Source of the DNA: Solibacillus silvestris_B
GTDB lineage: Bacteria; Bacillota; Bacilli; Bacillales_A; Planococcaceae
Length of the DNA stretch: 55,321 nucleotides
NCBI RefSeq assembly: GCF_051967575.1
Contig: NZ_JBQCJW010000022.1
Location: forward strand, 1-55,321
Direction: 5' to 3'
Positions 8,239 to 17,002 of the stretch are shown here, piece by piece; positions within the stretch are counted from its first letter, which is position 1, and every line of letters starts with the position of its first letter. A program made the translations under genes and the position numbers. A model generated the notes under the pieces. The model made no database searches. It was not told where the DNA came from and saw only the letters and a program-made list of their open reading frames with translations.

Positions 8239-9281
8239 TAAAAATTAGACGAAGAGAAATTGGACAGCATAAAAAACCGTTTATTATTGCAGAAATGTCT
8301 GGCAATCACAATCAGTCATTAGAGCGCGCATTACATTTAGTAGAGCTAGCCGCTGAGGCGGGTGTGGATGCATTAAAGCTACAAACATATACCCCGGATA
8401 CGATTACTTTGGACGTACATACGGGTGAATTTTTCATTCAAGATGATGCCAGTCTTTGGAAGGGTAATTCGCTTTATAACTTATATAAAGAAGCCTACAC
8501 ACCGTGGGAATGGCATAAGGCAATTTTTGATAAGGCGAATGAGTTAGGCTTACTTGCATTTAGCTCACCATTTGATGAAACAGCGGTCGACTTTTTAGAA
8601 ACACTAGATGTGCCAGCGTATAAAATCGCTTCATTTGAAAATGTGGACTTACCGTTAATTCGCAAGGTAGCACGTACAGGGAAACCAACGATTATTTCTA
8701 CAGGAATGGCAACAGTTGCTGAAATAGACGAGGCAGTAAGCGCATTTCGTGCAGAAGGAAATGACCAGCTAATTTTATTAAAATGCACAAGCACATATCC
8801 AGCAACACCGGCGAATTCGAATTTGGCGACAATTCCACATATGCGCGAGCTATTCGGCACAGAAATCGGTTTGTCGGATCATACAATGGGGGTTGGTGTT
8901 TCCGTTGCCGCTGTTACACTTGGTGCGACTGTAATTGAAAAGCATTTTACAACTTCTCGTGCAGATGGTGGTGTTGATTCATCATTTTCAATGGAGCCGC
9001 ATGAACTAAAAATGCTTGTGGAAGAAACAGAGCGTGCATGGCAAAGCTTAGGTAATGTCTCATACGGTCCGACAGATGCAGAGATGGATTCAACAAAATT
9101 CCGCCGCTCACTTTATATTGGAGAAGATTTAAAGGCTGGCGATATTTTAACGATTGAAAACTTACGCAATGTTCGCCCAGGTTTAGGTTTACCAACAAAA
9201 TACTACTATTTAGTGTTAGGCAAAGCGATTAAACAAGATGTACAAAAAGGTACACCACTTAGTTGGGAGTTATTACTATGA
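8235..9281 (+). CDS. pseI: Pseudaminic acid synthase
   Basis: Condenses 2,4-diacetamido-2,4,6-trideoxy-L-altrose with phosphoenolpyruvate to give the nine-carbon pseudaminic acid. The 348-aa protein has the NeuB/SpsE TIM barrel (IIAEMSGNHNQSLERA, KLQTYTPDTITLD, the TSTYPAT segment, GLSDHTMG, VIEKHFT). A C-terminal SAF/antifreeze-like domain covers about residues 290-348. I chose ATG 8235, which overlaps the pseG stop as ATGA; a longer in-frame extension to 8205 lies inside pseG and is unlikely. It also ends in an ATGA overlap with pseC. Confidence 0.95.
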   Translation: MIKIRRREIGQHKKPFIIAEMSGNHNQSLERALHLVELAAEAGVDALKLQTYTPDTITLDVHTGEFFIQDDASLWKGNSLYNLYKEAYTPWEWHKAIFDKANELGLLAFSSPFDETAVDFLETLDVPAYKIASFENVDLPLIRKVARTGKPTIISTGMATVAEIDEAVSAFRAEGNDQLILLKCTSTYPATPANSNLATIPHMRELFGTEIGLSDHTMGVGVSVAAVTLGATVIEKHFTTSRADGGVDSSFSMEPHELKMLVEETERAWQSLGNVSYGPTDAEMDSTKFRRSLYIGEDLKAGDILTIENLRNVRPGLGLPTKYYYLVLGKAIKQDVQKGTPLSWELLL

Positions 9282-10402
9282 GTGAATTTATTTCATATGG
9301 TCGCCAAAGTTTGGACGAAGAAGATATTCAAGCAGTGATCGACACATTACGTTCGCCTAATTTAACACAGGGACCTAAAATTGCAGAATTCGAACAAGCA
9401 ATTGCAGATTATGTAGGGGTAAAATACGCTGTTGCCTTTTGTAATGGAACAGCAGCATTGCACGGAGCTTGCTATGCAGCTGGAATTGGTGAAGGTGATG
9501 AAGTAATTACGTCCCCAATCACTTTTGCGGCAAGTGCAAACTGTGTACGCTATGTTGGGGGGACAGTTGTATTTGCCGATATTGATGCAGAAACATACAA
9601 TATTGACCCAATGCAAATCCGCGCCAACCTTACTAAAAAAACAAAAGCAATTATTCCAGTTGATTTCACAGGTCAGCCAGTAGATATGGATGAAATTATG
9701 GATATTGCCAGCGAACATAATTTAGTTGTGATAGAAGACGGCGCGCATTCTTTAGGTGCAACATATAAAGGTCGTAAAGTAGGCACAACAGCTCATATGA
9801 CCATGTTTAGTTTTCATCCAGTTAAGCCTGTTACTACGGGTGAAGGTGGCATTATTGTAACAAATGATGTGCATTATTATAATAAATTATTAAAATTCCG
9901 TAGTCATGGTATCGAGCAAGTCCCTTATTCACAAGAAAAAGGTGGCTGGTATTACGAAATGACAGATCTTGGATATAACTATCGTATGACGGATTTACAA
10001 GCAGCTCTTGGTGTTTCACAAATGAAAAAACTTGATACATTTATTGATCGACGTCAAGAATTAGCAAAATTGTATACAGAAGCTTTACAAGGTGTTACAG
10101 GAATTATTTTACCAAAACAACTTGAGCAAACAGAATCAGGCTGGCATTTGTATATGATTCAATTAGAAAATGCCGACCGTAGGCAGATGTTTGATGCAAT
10201 GCGTGCTGCAAATATTGGGGTGCATGTACATTATATCCCGGTCTATTGGCATCCTTATTATCAAGAGCTAGGGTATGACAAGGGGCTATGTCCTGTAGCG
10301 GAAGCTTGGTATGAAAAGGCGTTGACATTGCCGATACATCCGGGATTAACAAATGAAGATATAGCTAGAGTTATTCAAATTTTAAAAGAGAAAATTGGAT
10401 AA
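9278..10402 (+). CDS. pseC: UDP-4-amino-4,6-dideoxy-N-acetyl-L-altrosamine transaminase
   Basis: PLP-dependent DegT/DnrJ/EryC1 aminotransferase that aminates the PseB product at C4, second step of the pathway. At 374 aa it contains EDGAHSLGA (the Asp that contacts PLP) and FSFHPVKPVTTGEGG, where Lys forms the Schiff base. It overlaps the pseI stop by ATGA and is the last pse gene. Gene order (B-H-F-G-I-C) does not follow reaction order (B-C-H-G-I-F), but all six enzymes are present. An operon terminator is not obvious; decayed DNA follows. Confidence 0.95.
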   Translation: MSEFISYGRQSLDEEDIQAVIDTLRSPNLTQGPKIAEFEQAIADYVGVKYAVAFCNGTAALHGACYAAGIGEGDEVITSPITFAASANCVRYVGGTVVFADIDAETYNIDPMQIRANLTKKTKAIIPVDFTGQPVDMDEIMDIASEHNLVVIEDGAHSLGATYKGRKVGTTAHMTMFSFHPVKPVTTGEGGIIVTNDVHYYNKLLKFRSHGIEQVPYSQEKGGWYYEMTDLGYNYRMTDLQAALGVSQMKKLDTFIDRRQELAKLYTEALQGVTGIILPKQLEQTESGWHLYMIQLENADRRQMFDAMRAANIGVHVHYIPVYWHPYYQELGYDKGLCPVAEAWYEKALTLPIHPGLTNEDIARVIQILKEKIG

Positions 10403-10843
10403 GTGTGGGTTCTTGAAGCGAATAGCAAATAGACTTTTTTACATTAATTCTTATAAAGGGAATGAATTTTGATAAAATGTTAGAGGGTGAGGGAAATAAA
10501 AGTGCATTAGTTCACTTATCATAATGTTGGTTAGAGACCCACCCCTCTCCTACTAAAGCTGATATACGCTGACTTTCAAGGAATGAGGCTTGTAGTATTA
10601 CGTCTGAAACATTGGCTGATTTTATAAGTCAACCAGATAATCTAATTTTACAACAACAAATTGCTAAAACTGTTGCTGGAAGTGATCATTTTTCGATTTG
10701 GATGGAAGTGTTTGTGAACTACCTCGAGATGCAAAAAACGATTTATCAAAAAATTCAATGGTACGCATAAAAACCTTCATTTCTAATGGGAAGGCTCAAC
10801 AAAAAAATCAAGGTTCTTTATAAAATTCCCTTACCTAATAATC
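10403..10843. other. Decayed DNA after pseC
   Basis: About 440 bp without an intact gene. A stop-free piece ending at 10769 encodes a segment reading QIAKTVAGSDHFSIW and continuing to a TAA, but has no start or recognisable family. An initiation-like TTGATAAAATG at 10471-10481 is followed quickly by stops. The region looks like a former gene or genes of the glycosylation island now broken by many mutations. Confidence 0.5.
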
Positions 10844-10847
10844 TAAT

Positions 10848-10999
10848 TGACTCCATGCACCAGGTGCAAATACAATTACCCTTGGTGGTGTTGAAAGTGA
10901 TCAAAATGATACATTTAAATAAAACTATAGTAACCGTATTCTATTAGAGGAAATGGCAGGAGTATTAGTTTATCTTGTTTCGGATGCAGCTAGTTATGT
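10848..10999 (+). pseudogene. Relic of a short-chain dehydrogenase (PtmA-like?)
   Basis: In the frame of 10857, APGANTITLGG is followed after one in-frame TAA by EEMAGVLVYLVSDAASYVT. These are the hallmarks of the C-terminal half of short-chain dehydrogenases (the N-x-I-x-PG motif, then EE-A-x4-FL-SD-ASY-TG). Position beside pseudaminic acid genes is reminiscent of the flagellin-modification SDR PtmA, but the fragment is too short to prove it. The N-terminal Rossmann motif is missing or decayed. Confidence 0.5.
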
Positions 11000-11137
11000 A
11001 ACACTGAAAATGATGAGGCAAGAGAAACGATTGAAAGACTACAACTTGATACGTATTTATTAAAAACTCAAAAGGAAGAAGCGATTAATAGTATTTTTGA
11101 TGTTTTAGATTTAAATAATACGATTGGAATTGTATAA
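11000..11137 (+). pseudogene. Unidentified gene fragment
   Basis: An open stretch encodes a mostly helical peptide with RETIERLQLDTYLL and ends FDVLDLNNTIGIV followed by TAA at 11135-11137. There is no start codon or SD, and it abuts the SDR relic. It could be the C-terminus of a lost gene; no family recognised. Confidence 0.35.
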
Positions 11138-11159
11138 ATATACGGAGAGAGTGATATAT

Positions 11160-13169
11160 TTGAAGAACAAGCAAATTGTAGCTTTTAAAAAAAATAAGCA
11201 GGAGATTATAAATCTTTTAAGTGAAGGTTTATTTATGGAAGCGAAGAAGAGGCTAGATGAATTAAATATAAGAAATGAATCGTATTACGCACTTTTTGCT
11301 AATTATTATTATTTAATCGGAGAGCATCAAAAAGGAATTACATTATTAGAAGGTGCTACAAAAGATTTTCCATTTTCATTTGAAATATTATATAATTTAG
11401 CATCTTTAAAAAGTGCTGTTCATAAACAACTTGAAAGTTTATGGTTATTTGCAAGGTGTGTGAAAATAGCAGGTAGTAATAGAGATCGTGAAGAAGCAAC
11501 AAAACAACTAAATCAAACAATAGAGATATTAAAAGAGAATTCTACGCTATCACCTGAACAATTTCGTTCAGCCTTAGATTTTACTCAGAGAATTCTCAAA
11601 GAAGGGGATGAAAGGACATACCCAATTAATCGTTTTAATGAAAGTCTTGTAAAGAAAATTACAAAAGATTCATCTGATAATGAATACTTTACGGAAATGT
11701 ATAAATCTATGGGGATTAAAGATGTCGATTCAAATTCACGTTACTTTTTTAAAACAGAATTATTACAAGGAAAAACAAACGACTCGTTCTATTTTGAAAT
11801 CGATAATGAGACGACAATACCTATAGCATTTTTTGAACAATATGATGATATTATGGTTGAAGGACCAAAAGAAAATTATCATTTCTCCAAAGGCGTATTG
11901 AATCCGAATCAATTTAATTACTTTACATTCTCTGATGTAGGTAAATATAAAGTATCATCTGAAAAGCCCTTTTTTATGGCAAAACCTATTAATTTAACAC
12001 CTGAACTAAAATCAACACAAGTCATTATAACTATTTTTGTGGATGGATTGTCAAATAACGTAATAGAGGGAAATTTGCAGAGATTAATGCCATATACATA
12101 TAACTTTTTTTCAAATGGCTATATAAATAATAATTGCTATACAACAGGTGATTGGACTTTGCCATGTCTTGCAAGTATGTATACTGGCAAAACTACTCTT
12201 AATCATGGTTTATATCACCCTTCCAATCATTTTGAATTAAACCAAAATAATGATTTATTTACAAAATACTTCAAAAATAGTGGTTATATGACAACCCAAA
12301 TCAACAATGATTGGCGTACTACTCCAACCTATGGATATTTAGAAGGAATGGACAGGGTTTTGTATCAAAATTATGCTGGTGGTTTTACAGCTGGAGAAGT
12401 TGTTATGGAAACTATCGAGTATTTAGAGACATTTAAAAGTAATAATCACTTTTTGTGGATAAGTTTACCTGATTTACATGATGTAGCGGATGAAATAAAT
12501 AACGATTTAATGAGTCAAGTAAATGTATCAGCGAAATATCGACAAAATAAAAATTTAGGTACTACATCCGTCTTAACTTCCTACGACCCTCATAAGATTA
12601 AAAAATATGAAGCTGAGCTAAGACGAGTAGACTTACATCTATCGACTCTCTATAATTACCTTAGTTCAAGCTTTCATAAAGATAAAATGATAGTAGCTTT
12701 AGTATCTGATCATGGTCAAACTTATTTAAGTCAGGATGATTTTCTTTTGCATGAGTATAGAAGAAAGGTGCCGTTTATGTTGACGGGTGGAAAAATACAG
12801 CAGAAATGTAGTAATGAATTATGTTCAATTATCGATATCTTTCCAACAATCGCCAAAATGGCTAATGTTGAACTAAATAGTCATGAGGGTGTTGTTTTAA
12901 AAGACTTCGGTGGCAAAGGGCGTGACATAGCTATTACTGAAACAATACACCCAGATCAACCTTATTTAGTAGCTATTACAGATGATCAACATATTTTTAG
13001 ATTTCGAACAAAGTCAAATGTTACAGGGAACGGTACAGTAGAAATGGAAGATTTTGAGGCGCAACTAATCGATTTGAAAACAAATGAAGATGTATCTATG
13101 CAATATGATGAAAAGTTAACGAAATATTGTAATATGGTTATTCAACGTGCGATGAAAATGCAAATTTAA
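11160..13169 (+). CDS. Alkaline-phosphatase-superfamily (sulfatase-like) protein with helical-repeat N-terminus
   Basis: 669 aa. Residues 1-150 look like TPR-type helical repeats (YALFANYYYLIGEHQKG, FEILYNLASLKSA). Residues about 280-610 form a sulfatase/phosphoethanolamine-transferase-like domain. FVDGLSNN gives the metal Asp, DWTLPCLASMYTG gives a Thr nucleophile in place of the sulfatase Cys/Ser, ISLPDLHD follows, and VSDHGQ gives the metal Asp-His. There is no signal peptide or membrane helix, so it is predicted cytoplasmic, unlike LtaS or EptA. The start TTG 11160 follows GGAGAG at 11144-11149. Lying next to a CMP-aminoethylphosphonate pathway, it could transfer or hydrolyse a phospho- or phosphonodiester on the flagellin glycan; this function is inference. 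The superfamily call is firm. Confidence 0.8.
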   Translation: MKNKQIVAFKKNKQEIINLLSEGLFMEAKKRLDELNIRNESYYALFANYYYLIGEHQKGITLLEGATKDFPFSFEILYNLASLKSAVHKQLESLWLFARCVKIAGSNRDREEATKQLNQTIEILKENSTLSPEQFRSALDFTQRILKEGDERTYPINRFNESLVKKITKDSSDNEYFTEMYKSMGIKDVDSNSRYFFKTELLQGKTNDSFYFEIDNETTIPIAFFEQYDDIMVEGPKENYHFSKGVLNPNQFNYFTFSDVGKYKVSSEKPFFMAKPINLTPELKSTQVIITIFVDGLSNNVIEGNLQRLMPYTYNFFSNGYINNNCYTTGDWTLPCLASMYTGKTTLNHGLYHPSNHFELNQNNDLFTKYFKNSGYMTTQINNDWRTTPTYGYLEGMDRVLYQNYAGGFTAGEVVMETIEYLETFKSNNHFLWISLPDLHDVADEINNDLMSQVNVSAKYRQNKNLGTTSVLTSYDPHKIKKYEAELRRVDLHLSTLYNYLSSSFHKDKMIVALVSDHGQTYLSQDDFLLHEYRRKVPFMLTGGKIQQKCSNELCSIIDIFPTIAKMANVELNSHEGVVLKDFGGKGRDIAITETIHPDQPYLVAITDDQHIFRFRTKSNVTGNGTVEMEDFEAQLIDLKTNEDVSMQYDEKLTKYCNMVIQRAMKMQI

Positions 13170-13441
13170 AATTGGTTAGTCAAAATTAATAATAAATTTT
13201 TATTTTTGGGATGAATTTAGAATAAATTATTTTGTTGATTAATGGAAATAATATGAGAAAATGAAAAGGTTATATGCCCCCAATAATTAAGTAAGATAGG
13301 ATGTATATAATTATAACCATTACATTAAAATCGTACACTATTGAAAACCTGAATTTTTCGGTTTTTAGAAGTAGACCTTAAAGAAAAGTAATTTGTATAT
13401 GTATTTTTATAGGAAATATTTATGAATACATAAATGAAAAT
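13170..13441. other. AT-rich intergenic region before the phosphonate genes
   Basis: No gene seen. A weak hairpin (AAAACC at 13344-13349, GGTTTT at 13360-13365 with a following T) might terminate the preceding gene. Confidence 0.4.
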
Positions 13442-13470
13442 TTGAAAAGGTTGCGGGAGATAAGTATAAA
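13442..13470 (+). promoter_or_regulatory. Sigma-A-type promoter of the phosphonate operon
   Basis: TTGAAA at 13442-13447, 17-bp spacer, TATAAA at 13465-13470, leaving a leader of about 60 nt to the PEP mutase ATG. This is the best vegetative promoter in the island and differs from the sigma-D-like boxes of the pse genes. Confidence 0.6.
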
Positions 13471-13537
13471 AAAATCAGTTATTCAAACACGGGTAAAAAT
13501 CTTTTAAGTATAAATACTTATAGAGGGAGTCATTCAA

Positions 13538-15124
13538 ATGAAGAAGACAACACAATTAAAAAACCTAATAAATAGTAAGAATTTAGATTTTATAATGGAA
13601 GCACATAATGGTCTTTCAGCAAAAATTGTTGAAAATGTTGGTTTTAAAGGTATTTGGGCAAGCGGTTTATCTATTTCGGCAGCACTAGGTGTACGTGATA
13701 ATAATGAAGCTTCTTGGACGCAAGTATTAGAAGTGATTGAATTTATGAGTGATGCAGTTAATATTCCAATTCTACTTGATGGTGATACAGGCTATGGTAA
13801 TTTTAATAATATGCGTCGCTTAGTTCGTAAATTAGAGCAACGTGGCATTGCTGGCGTATGTATAGAAGATAAATTATTTCCTAAAACAAATTCATTTATT
13901 AATGGAGAAGCACAGCCTCTTGCTGGCATTGACGAATTTTGCGGCAAAATTAAAGCGGCTAAAGATGCACAAACAGATCCAGATTTTGTAGTAGTTGCAC
14001 GTATTGAAGCATTTATCGCAGGTTGGGGATTAGAAGAAGCGTTGAAACGAGCAGAAGCATATCGCTTAGCTGGTGCTGATGCCATTTTGGTTCATAGTAA
14101 AAAAAGTAACGCTACTGAAATTAAAACATTTATGGAAGTTTGGGGTAACCGTCATCCTGTCATCATTGTACCAACTAAATATTATTCTACACCAACTGAA
14201 CATTTTGAAGAGTGGGGCGTTAATATGGCTATTTGGGCTAATCATAATGTTCGCGCTGCTGTTACCGCAATGGAAGAAACAACAAAACAAATTTTTGAAG
14301 ATCAAAGCCTAGTGAATGTTGAAGGTACAGTCTCCTCGGTTAGCCATATTTTTGAATTGCAAGGTGCGGATGAATTAAAAGAAGCAGAAAAGAAATACTT
14401 ACCAACTTATGGTCAAGATATGAATGTAATTATTTTAGCAGCATCACGTGGTTCGCAGTTAGGGGATTTAACGAAAGATATTCCTAAAACAATGTTAAAA
14501 GTTAATGGAACCCCGATTTTACATACACTAGTTAATCAACTGAATGAAATAGGTGTAAAAGATATTACCGTCGTGCGTGGTTACAAAAAAGAAGCTATAA
14601 ATTTACCTAACGTAAAAACTATTGATAATGATGAATATGCTACAACAACAGATTTGGATTCGTTATTATTAGCTGTGGATGAAATTAAAGGTACAACCAT
14701 TATTGCATATGGAGATATTTTAGTTAAATCGTATATTTGGAATGAATTGTTAAGTACAGATGATGAAATATCTATTATTGTAGACGCTTCTTTTGAAAGA
14801 AATATGAAACAAAAACAAGACTTTGTAATTGCTTCTGCACCATATAATAGAAAAACATTTAATCAAAAGGTAAACTTAATTAGTATTGATACACATTGTA
14901 CCAGCCCCCATGGTGAATTTATAGGGCTTTTAAAAGTTAATCAGCAAGGAGCGAAAAAGTTAAAAGAGCATTACTTACTAGTTAAAGAAAAGATAAAAAA
15001 GAATTATTGGACGTTAAATGAATTTTTAACTTCTTACGCAAGTGTGAATAATATATCAATAAAATATATTAATGGTGCTTGGATTGATATTGATGAGATT
15101 GAAGATTTACAGAAATATAAATAG
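13538..15124 (+). CDS. aepX: Phosphoenolpyruvate mutase fused to a nucleotidyltransferase-like domain
   Basis: Rearranges PEP to phosphonopyruvate, forming the C-P bond. Residues 1-290 are a PEP mutase/isocitrate lyase barrel with DGDTGYGN (81-88, Mg site) and the diagnostic EDKLFPKTNS at 110-119; lyase paralogues have a different loop. Residues 295-528 are a nucleotidyltransferase-like domain, but the signature reads LAASRGSQLGDLT...PKTM. The usual LAAG-G-R becomes LAAS with Gln for Arg, so activity may be reduced or altered; YGD and WIDIDE near the end are retained. Such fusions are known in phosphonate clusters. SD is GAGGGAG before the ATG. It starts the operon aepX-methyltransferase-aepY. 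Confidence 0.92.
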   Translation: MKKTTQLKNLINSKNLDFIMEAHNGLSAKIVENVGFKGIWASGLSISAALGVRDNNEASWTQVLEVIEFMSDAVNIPILLDGDTGYGNFNNMRRLVRKLEQRGIAGVCIEDKLFPKTNSFINGEAQPLAGIDEFCGKIKAAKDAQTDPDFVVVARIEAFIAGWGLEEALKRAEAYRLAGADAILVHSKKSNATEIKTFMEVWGNRHPVIIVPTKYYSTPTEHFEEWGVNMAIWANHNVRAAVTAMEETTKQIFEDQSLVNVEGTVSSVSHIFELQGADELKEAEKKYLPTYGQDMNVIILAASRGSQLGDLTKDIPKTMLKVNGTPILHTLVNQLNEIGVKDITVVRGYKKEAINLPNVKTIDNDEYATTTDLDSLLLAVDEIKGTTIIAYGDILVKSYIWNELLSTDDEISIIVDASFERNMKQKQDFVIASAPYNRKTFNQKVNLISIDTHCTSPHGEFIGLLKVNQQGAKKLKEHYLLVKEKIKKNYWTLNEFLTSYASVNNISIKYINGAWIDIDEIEDLQKYK

Positions 15125-15138
15125 GCTAGGTGAGTTTA

Positions 15139-15828
15139 ATGGGATGGGATCGAATTTGGTCAACTAAGGAAAAAATTGAAGTAGATAAGTTTTCAGGAGA
15201 GAATCTGTTTTTAAAACTAAAAGAGATTAACGGATTCGATATTGTAGATGGTGCTCTTAATTATAGAAGTTTTCTACAACAGCATAATCAAGTTTTAAGT
15301 AAACTGAAATATTTAAAGTTTAGTAGTGTTTTCGAAGTAGGTTGTGGAAGCGGGGCTAACTTATTATTATTTGATAAAAATCTTACATTAGGTGGATTAG
15401 ACTATTCGCAAAGTCTAATTGAAACAGCAAATCAAGTAGTTAATCTACAAGAAATGCAATTAGGAGAAGCAAAGGATTTAGATTCCTCATTAAAGTACGA
15501 TATTCTTTATTCTAATAGTGTATTTTCTTATTTTCCAGATTTAAAGTATGCTGAAGATGTTTTGAATAAAATTTACGAAAAGACTATTAAGGCAATAGTT
15601 ATCATTGATATCCATAATATTGATTATGAAGAAGACTATCTTAACTATAGACGTTCAATTATTAAAAACTATGATGAATTATATAAAGGGTTAAATAAAT
15701 TATTTTACAGTAAAAAATTTTTTGAGGAATTTGCATTAAAGAACAATATGAAGATTGAATTTGCAGAATCTACAATGAAAGGGTACTGGAATAATAAATT
15801 TGTATTTAATTGTTATATGTATAAATGA
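15139..15828 (+). CDS. Class I SAM-dependent methyltransferase
   Basis: 229 aa with SAM motif I VFEVGCGSGANLLL near residues 70-85, an acidic motif II (LGGLDYS), and SVFSYFPD in motif IV position. I chose ATG 15139 with AGGTGA at 15128-15133; a GTG at 15130 lies inside that SD. It sits between PEP mutase and phosphonopyruvate decarboxylase, so the substrate is probably a phosphonate (for example N-methylation of aminoethylphosphonate) or the sugar that carries it. The substrate cannot be read from sequence. AT-rich like its neighbours. Gap to aepY is 11 bp, consistent with one operon. Confidence 0.85.
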   Translation: MGWDRIWSTKEKIEVDKFSGENLFLKLKEINGFDIVDGALNYRSFLQQHNQVLSKLKYLKFSSVFEVGCGSGANLLLFDKNLTLGGLDYSQSLIETANQVVNLQEMQLGEAKDLDSSLKYDILYSNSVFSYFPDLKYAEDVLNKIYEKTIKAIVIIDIHNIDYEEDYLNYRRSIIKNYDELYKGLNKLFYSKKFFEEFALKNNMKIEFAESTMKGYWNNKFVFNCYMYK

Positions 15829-15839
15829 GGTGAGATTTT

Positions 15840-16970
15840 ATGATAGAAGCACAAGGTTTTGGTGAGGCATTAAATGAATTAAATTATAATTTTTATAGTG
15901 GTGTACCATGTTCTTTTTTAAAGGATCTTATTAATTATGCAATTAATGAGCAAGATTTTGTAATGGCAGCTAATGAAGGAGATGCAGTTGCAATCTGCTC
16001 AGGTGCTTATCTAGGTGGTCGTAAATCTGTTTTTTTATGTCAAAATTCAGGTTTAGCGAATGCAGTTTCACCATTGACCTCTTTGACGTATACATTTGAA
16101 ATTCCTATATTAGGATTTGTAAGTTTACGTGGTGAAAAAGGTTTAAATGACGAGCCACAACACGAATTAATGGGAACAATTACAAGCGAGCTATTAACTA
16201 CTATGCAAATACCTCATACGGTTTTATCTACTGATTTGTCTAAAGCATTAGAACAACTTAAAATAGCTGATACTTTTATTGAACAGGGACAATCTTATTT
16301 CTTCATTGTTCGTAAGGAGACTTTCGGTAAAGTGAAGTTGAAACAATTAGCAGAGCCCACTGAAAAAAACACTCAGATACATTATTATGAGGGCGATAAA
16401 CAACCAACACGTTTAACGATGTTGAATGAATTAAAGTCATATACTGATAAAGGAGCCCTTGTTCTCGCGACTACAGGTTTAACAGGTCGAGAGCTGTATG
16501 AGTTAGGTGATACAGCTAATCAGTTATATATGGTGGGCTCAATGGGATGTGTGAGTTCAATGGCCCTTGGTTTGGCTATTGCACAGCCAACTAAAAAAGT
16601 TATTGCTATTGACGGTGATGGTGCACTGTTAATGAGACTAGGAACAATGGCGACATTAGGTCATTATGCTCCTGATAATTTATACCATTTATTATTAGAT
16701 AATGCTGCACATGAATCAACAGGAGGGCAATTTACTGTTTCACCACAAGTTGATTTTGTAGAAATAGCAAAAGCAACTGACTATACAAATATTGTTAAAC
16801 TGGTAGATCAACAAAACTTAGCGCATTCATTAAGATGTTGGGATAGTATAGGAGGCTTAACATTTGCTTATTGTAAGACGGTGTTAGGTGTAAAAGAAAA
16901 CTTAGGTCGTCCGAATGTAACACCTGTTCAAGTTAAGGAACGTTTTATGCAGTTGGTAAAAAGTGAATAA
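15840..16970 (+). CDS. aepY: Phosphonopyruvate decarboxylase
   Basis: Thiamine-diphosphate enzyme that decarboxylates phosphonopyruvate to phosphonoacetaldehyde, pulling the unfavourable PEP mutase reaction forward. The 376-aa protein shows YSGVPCSFLKDL near residues 18-29 and ANEGDAVA, which contains the catalytic Glu that activates thiamine. LRGEKGLNDEPQHELMG follows, and the ThDP/Mg motif starting DGDGALLMR ends in LLLDN. SD is GAGGTGAG at 15828-15835. The last codons and stop lie in a long palindrome shared with the convergent gene. Confidence 0.95.
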   Translation: MIEAQGFGEALNELNYNFYSGVPCSFLKDLINYAINEQDFVMAANEGDAVAICSGAYLGGRKSVFLCQNSGLANAVSPLTSLTYTFEIPILGFVSLRGEKGLNDEPQHELMGTITSELLTTMQIPHTVLSTDLSKALEQLKIADTFIEQGQSYFFIVRKETFGKVKLKQLAEPTEKNTQIHYYEGDKQPTRLTMLNELKSYTDKGALVLATTGLTGRELYELGDTANQLYMVGSMGCVSSMALGLAIAQPTKKVIAIDGDGALLMRLGTMATLGHYAPDNLYHLLLDNAAHESTGGQFTVSPQVDFVEIAKATDYTNIVKLVDQQNLAHSLRCWDSIGGLTFAYCKTVLGVKENLGRPNVTPVQVKERFMQLVKSE

Positions 16971-17002
16971 CTCGCAGTTGCGAGTTATTCACTTATTTTT
17001 TT
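16961..17002. terminator. Bidirectional terminator between convergent phosphonate genes
   Basis: Perfect 16-bp inverted repeat (16961-16976 and 16979-16994) with a 2-nt loop. T-run follows on + (TTTTTTT to 17002) and AAAAA precedes it, giving T5 on the minus strand. Both genes end Ser-Glu-stop within the palindrome. Confidence 0.85.
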
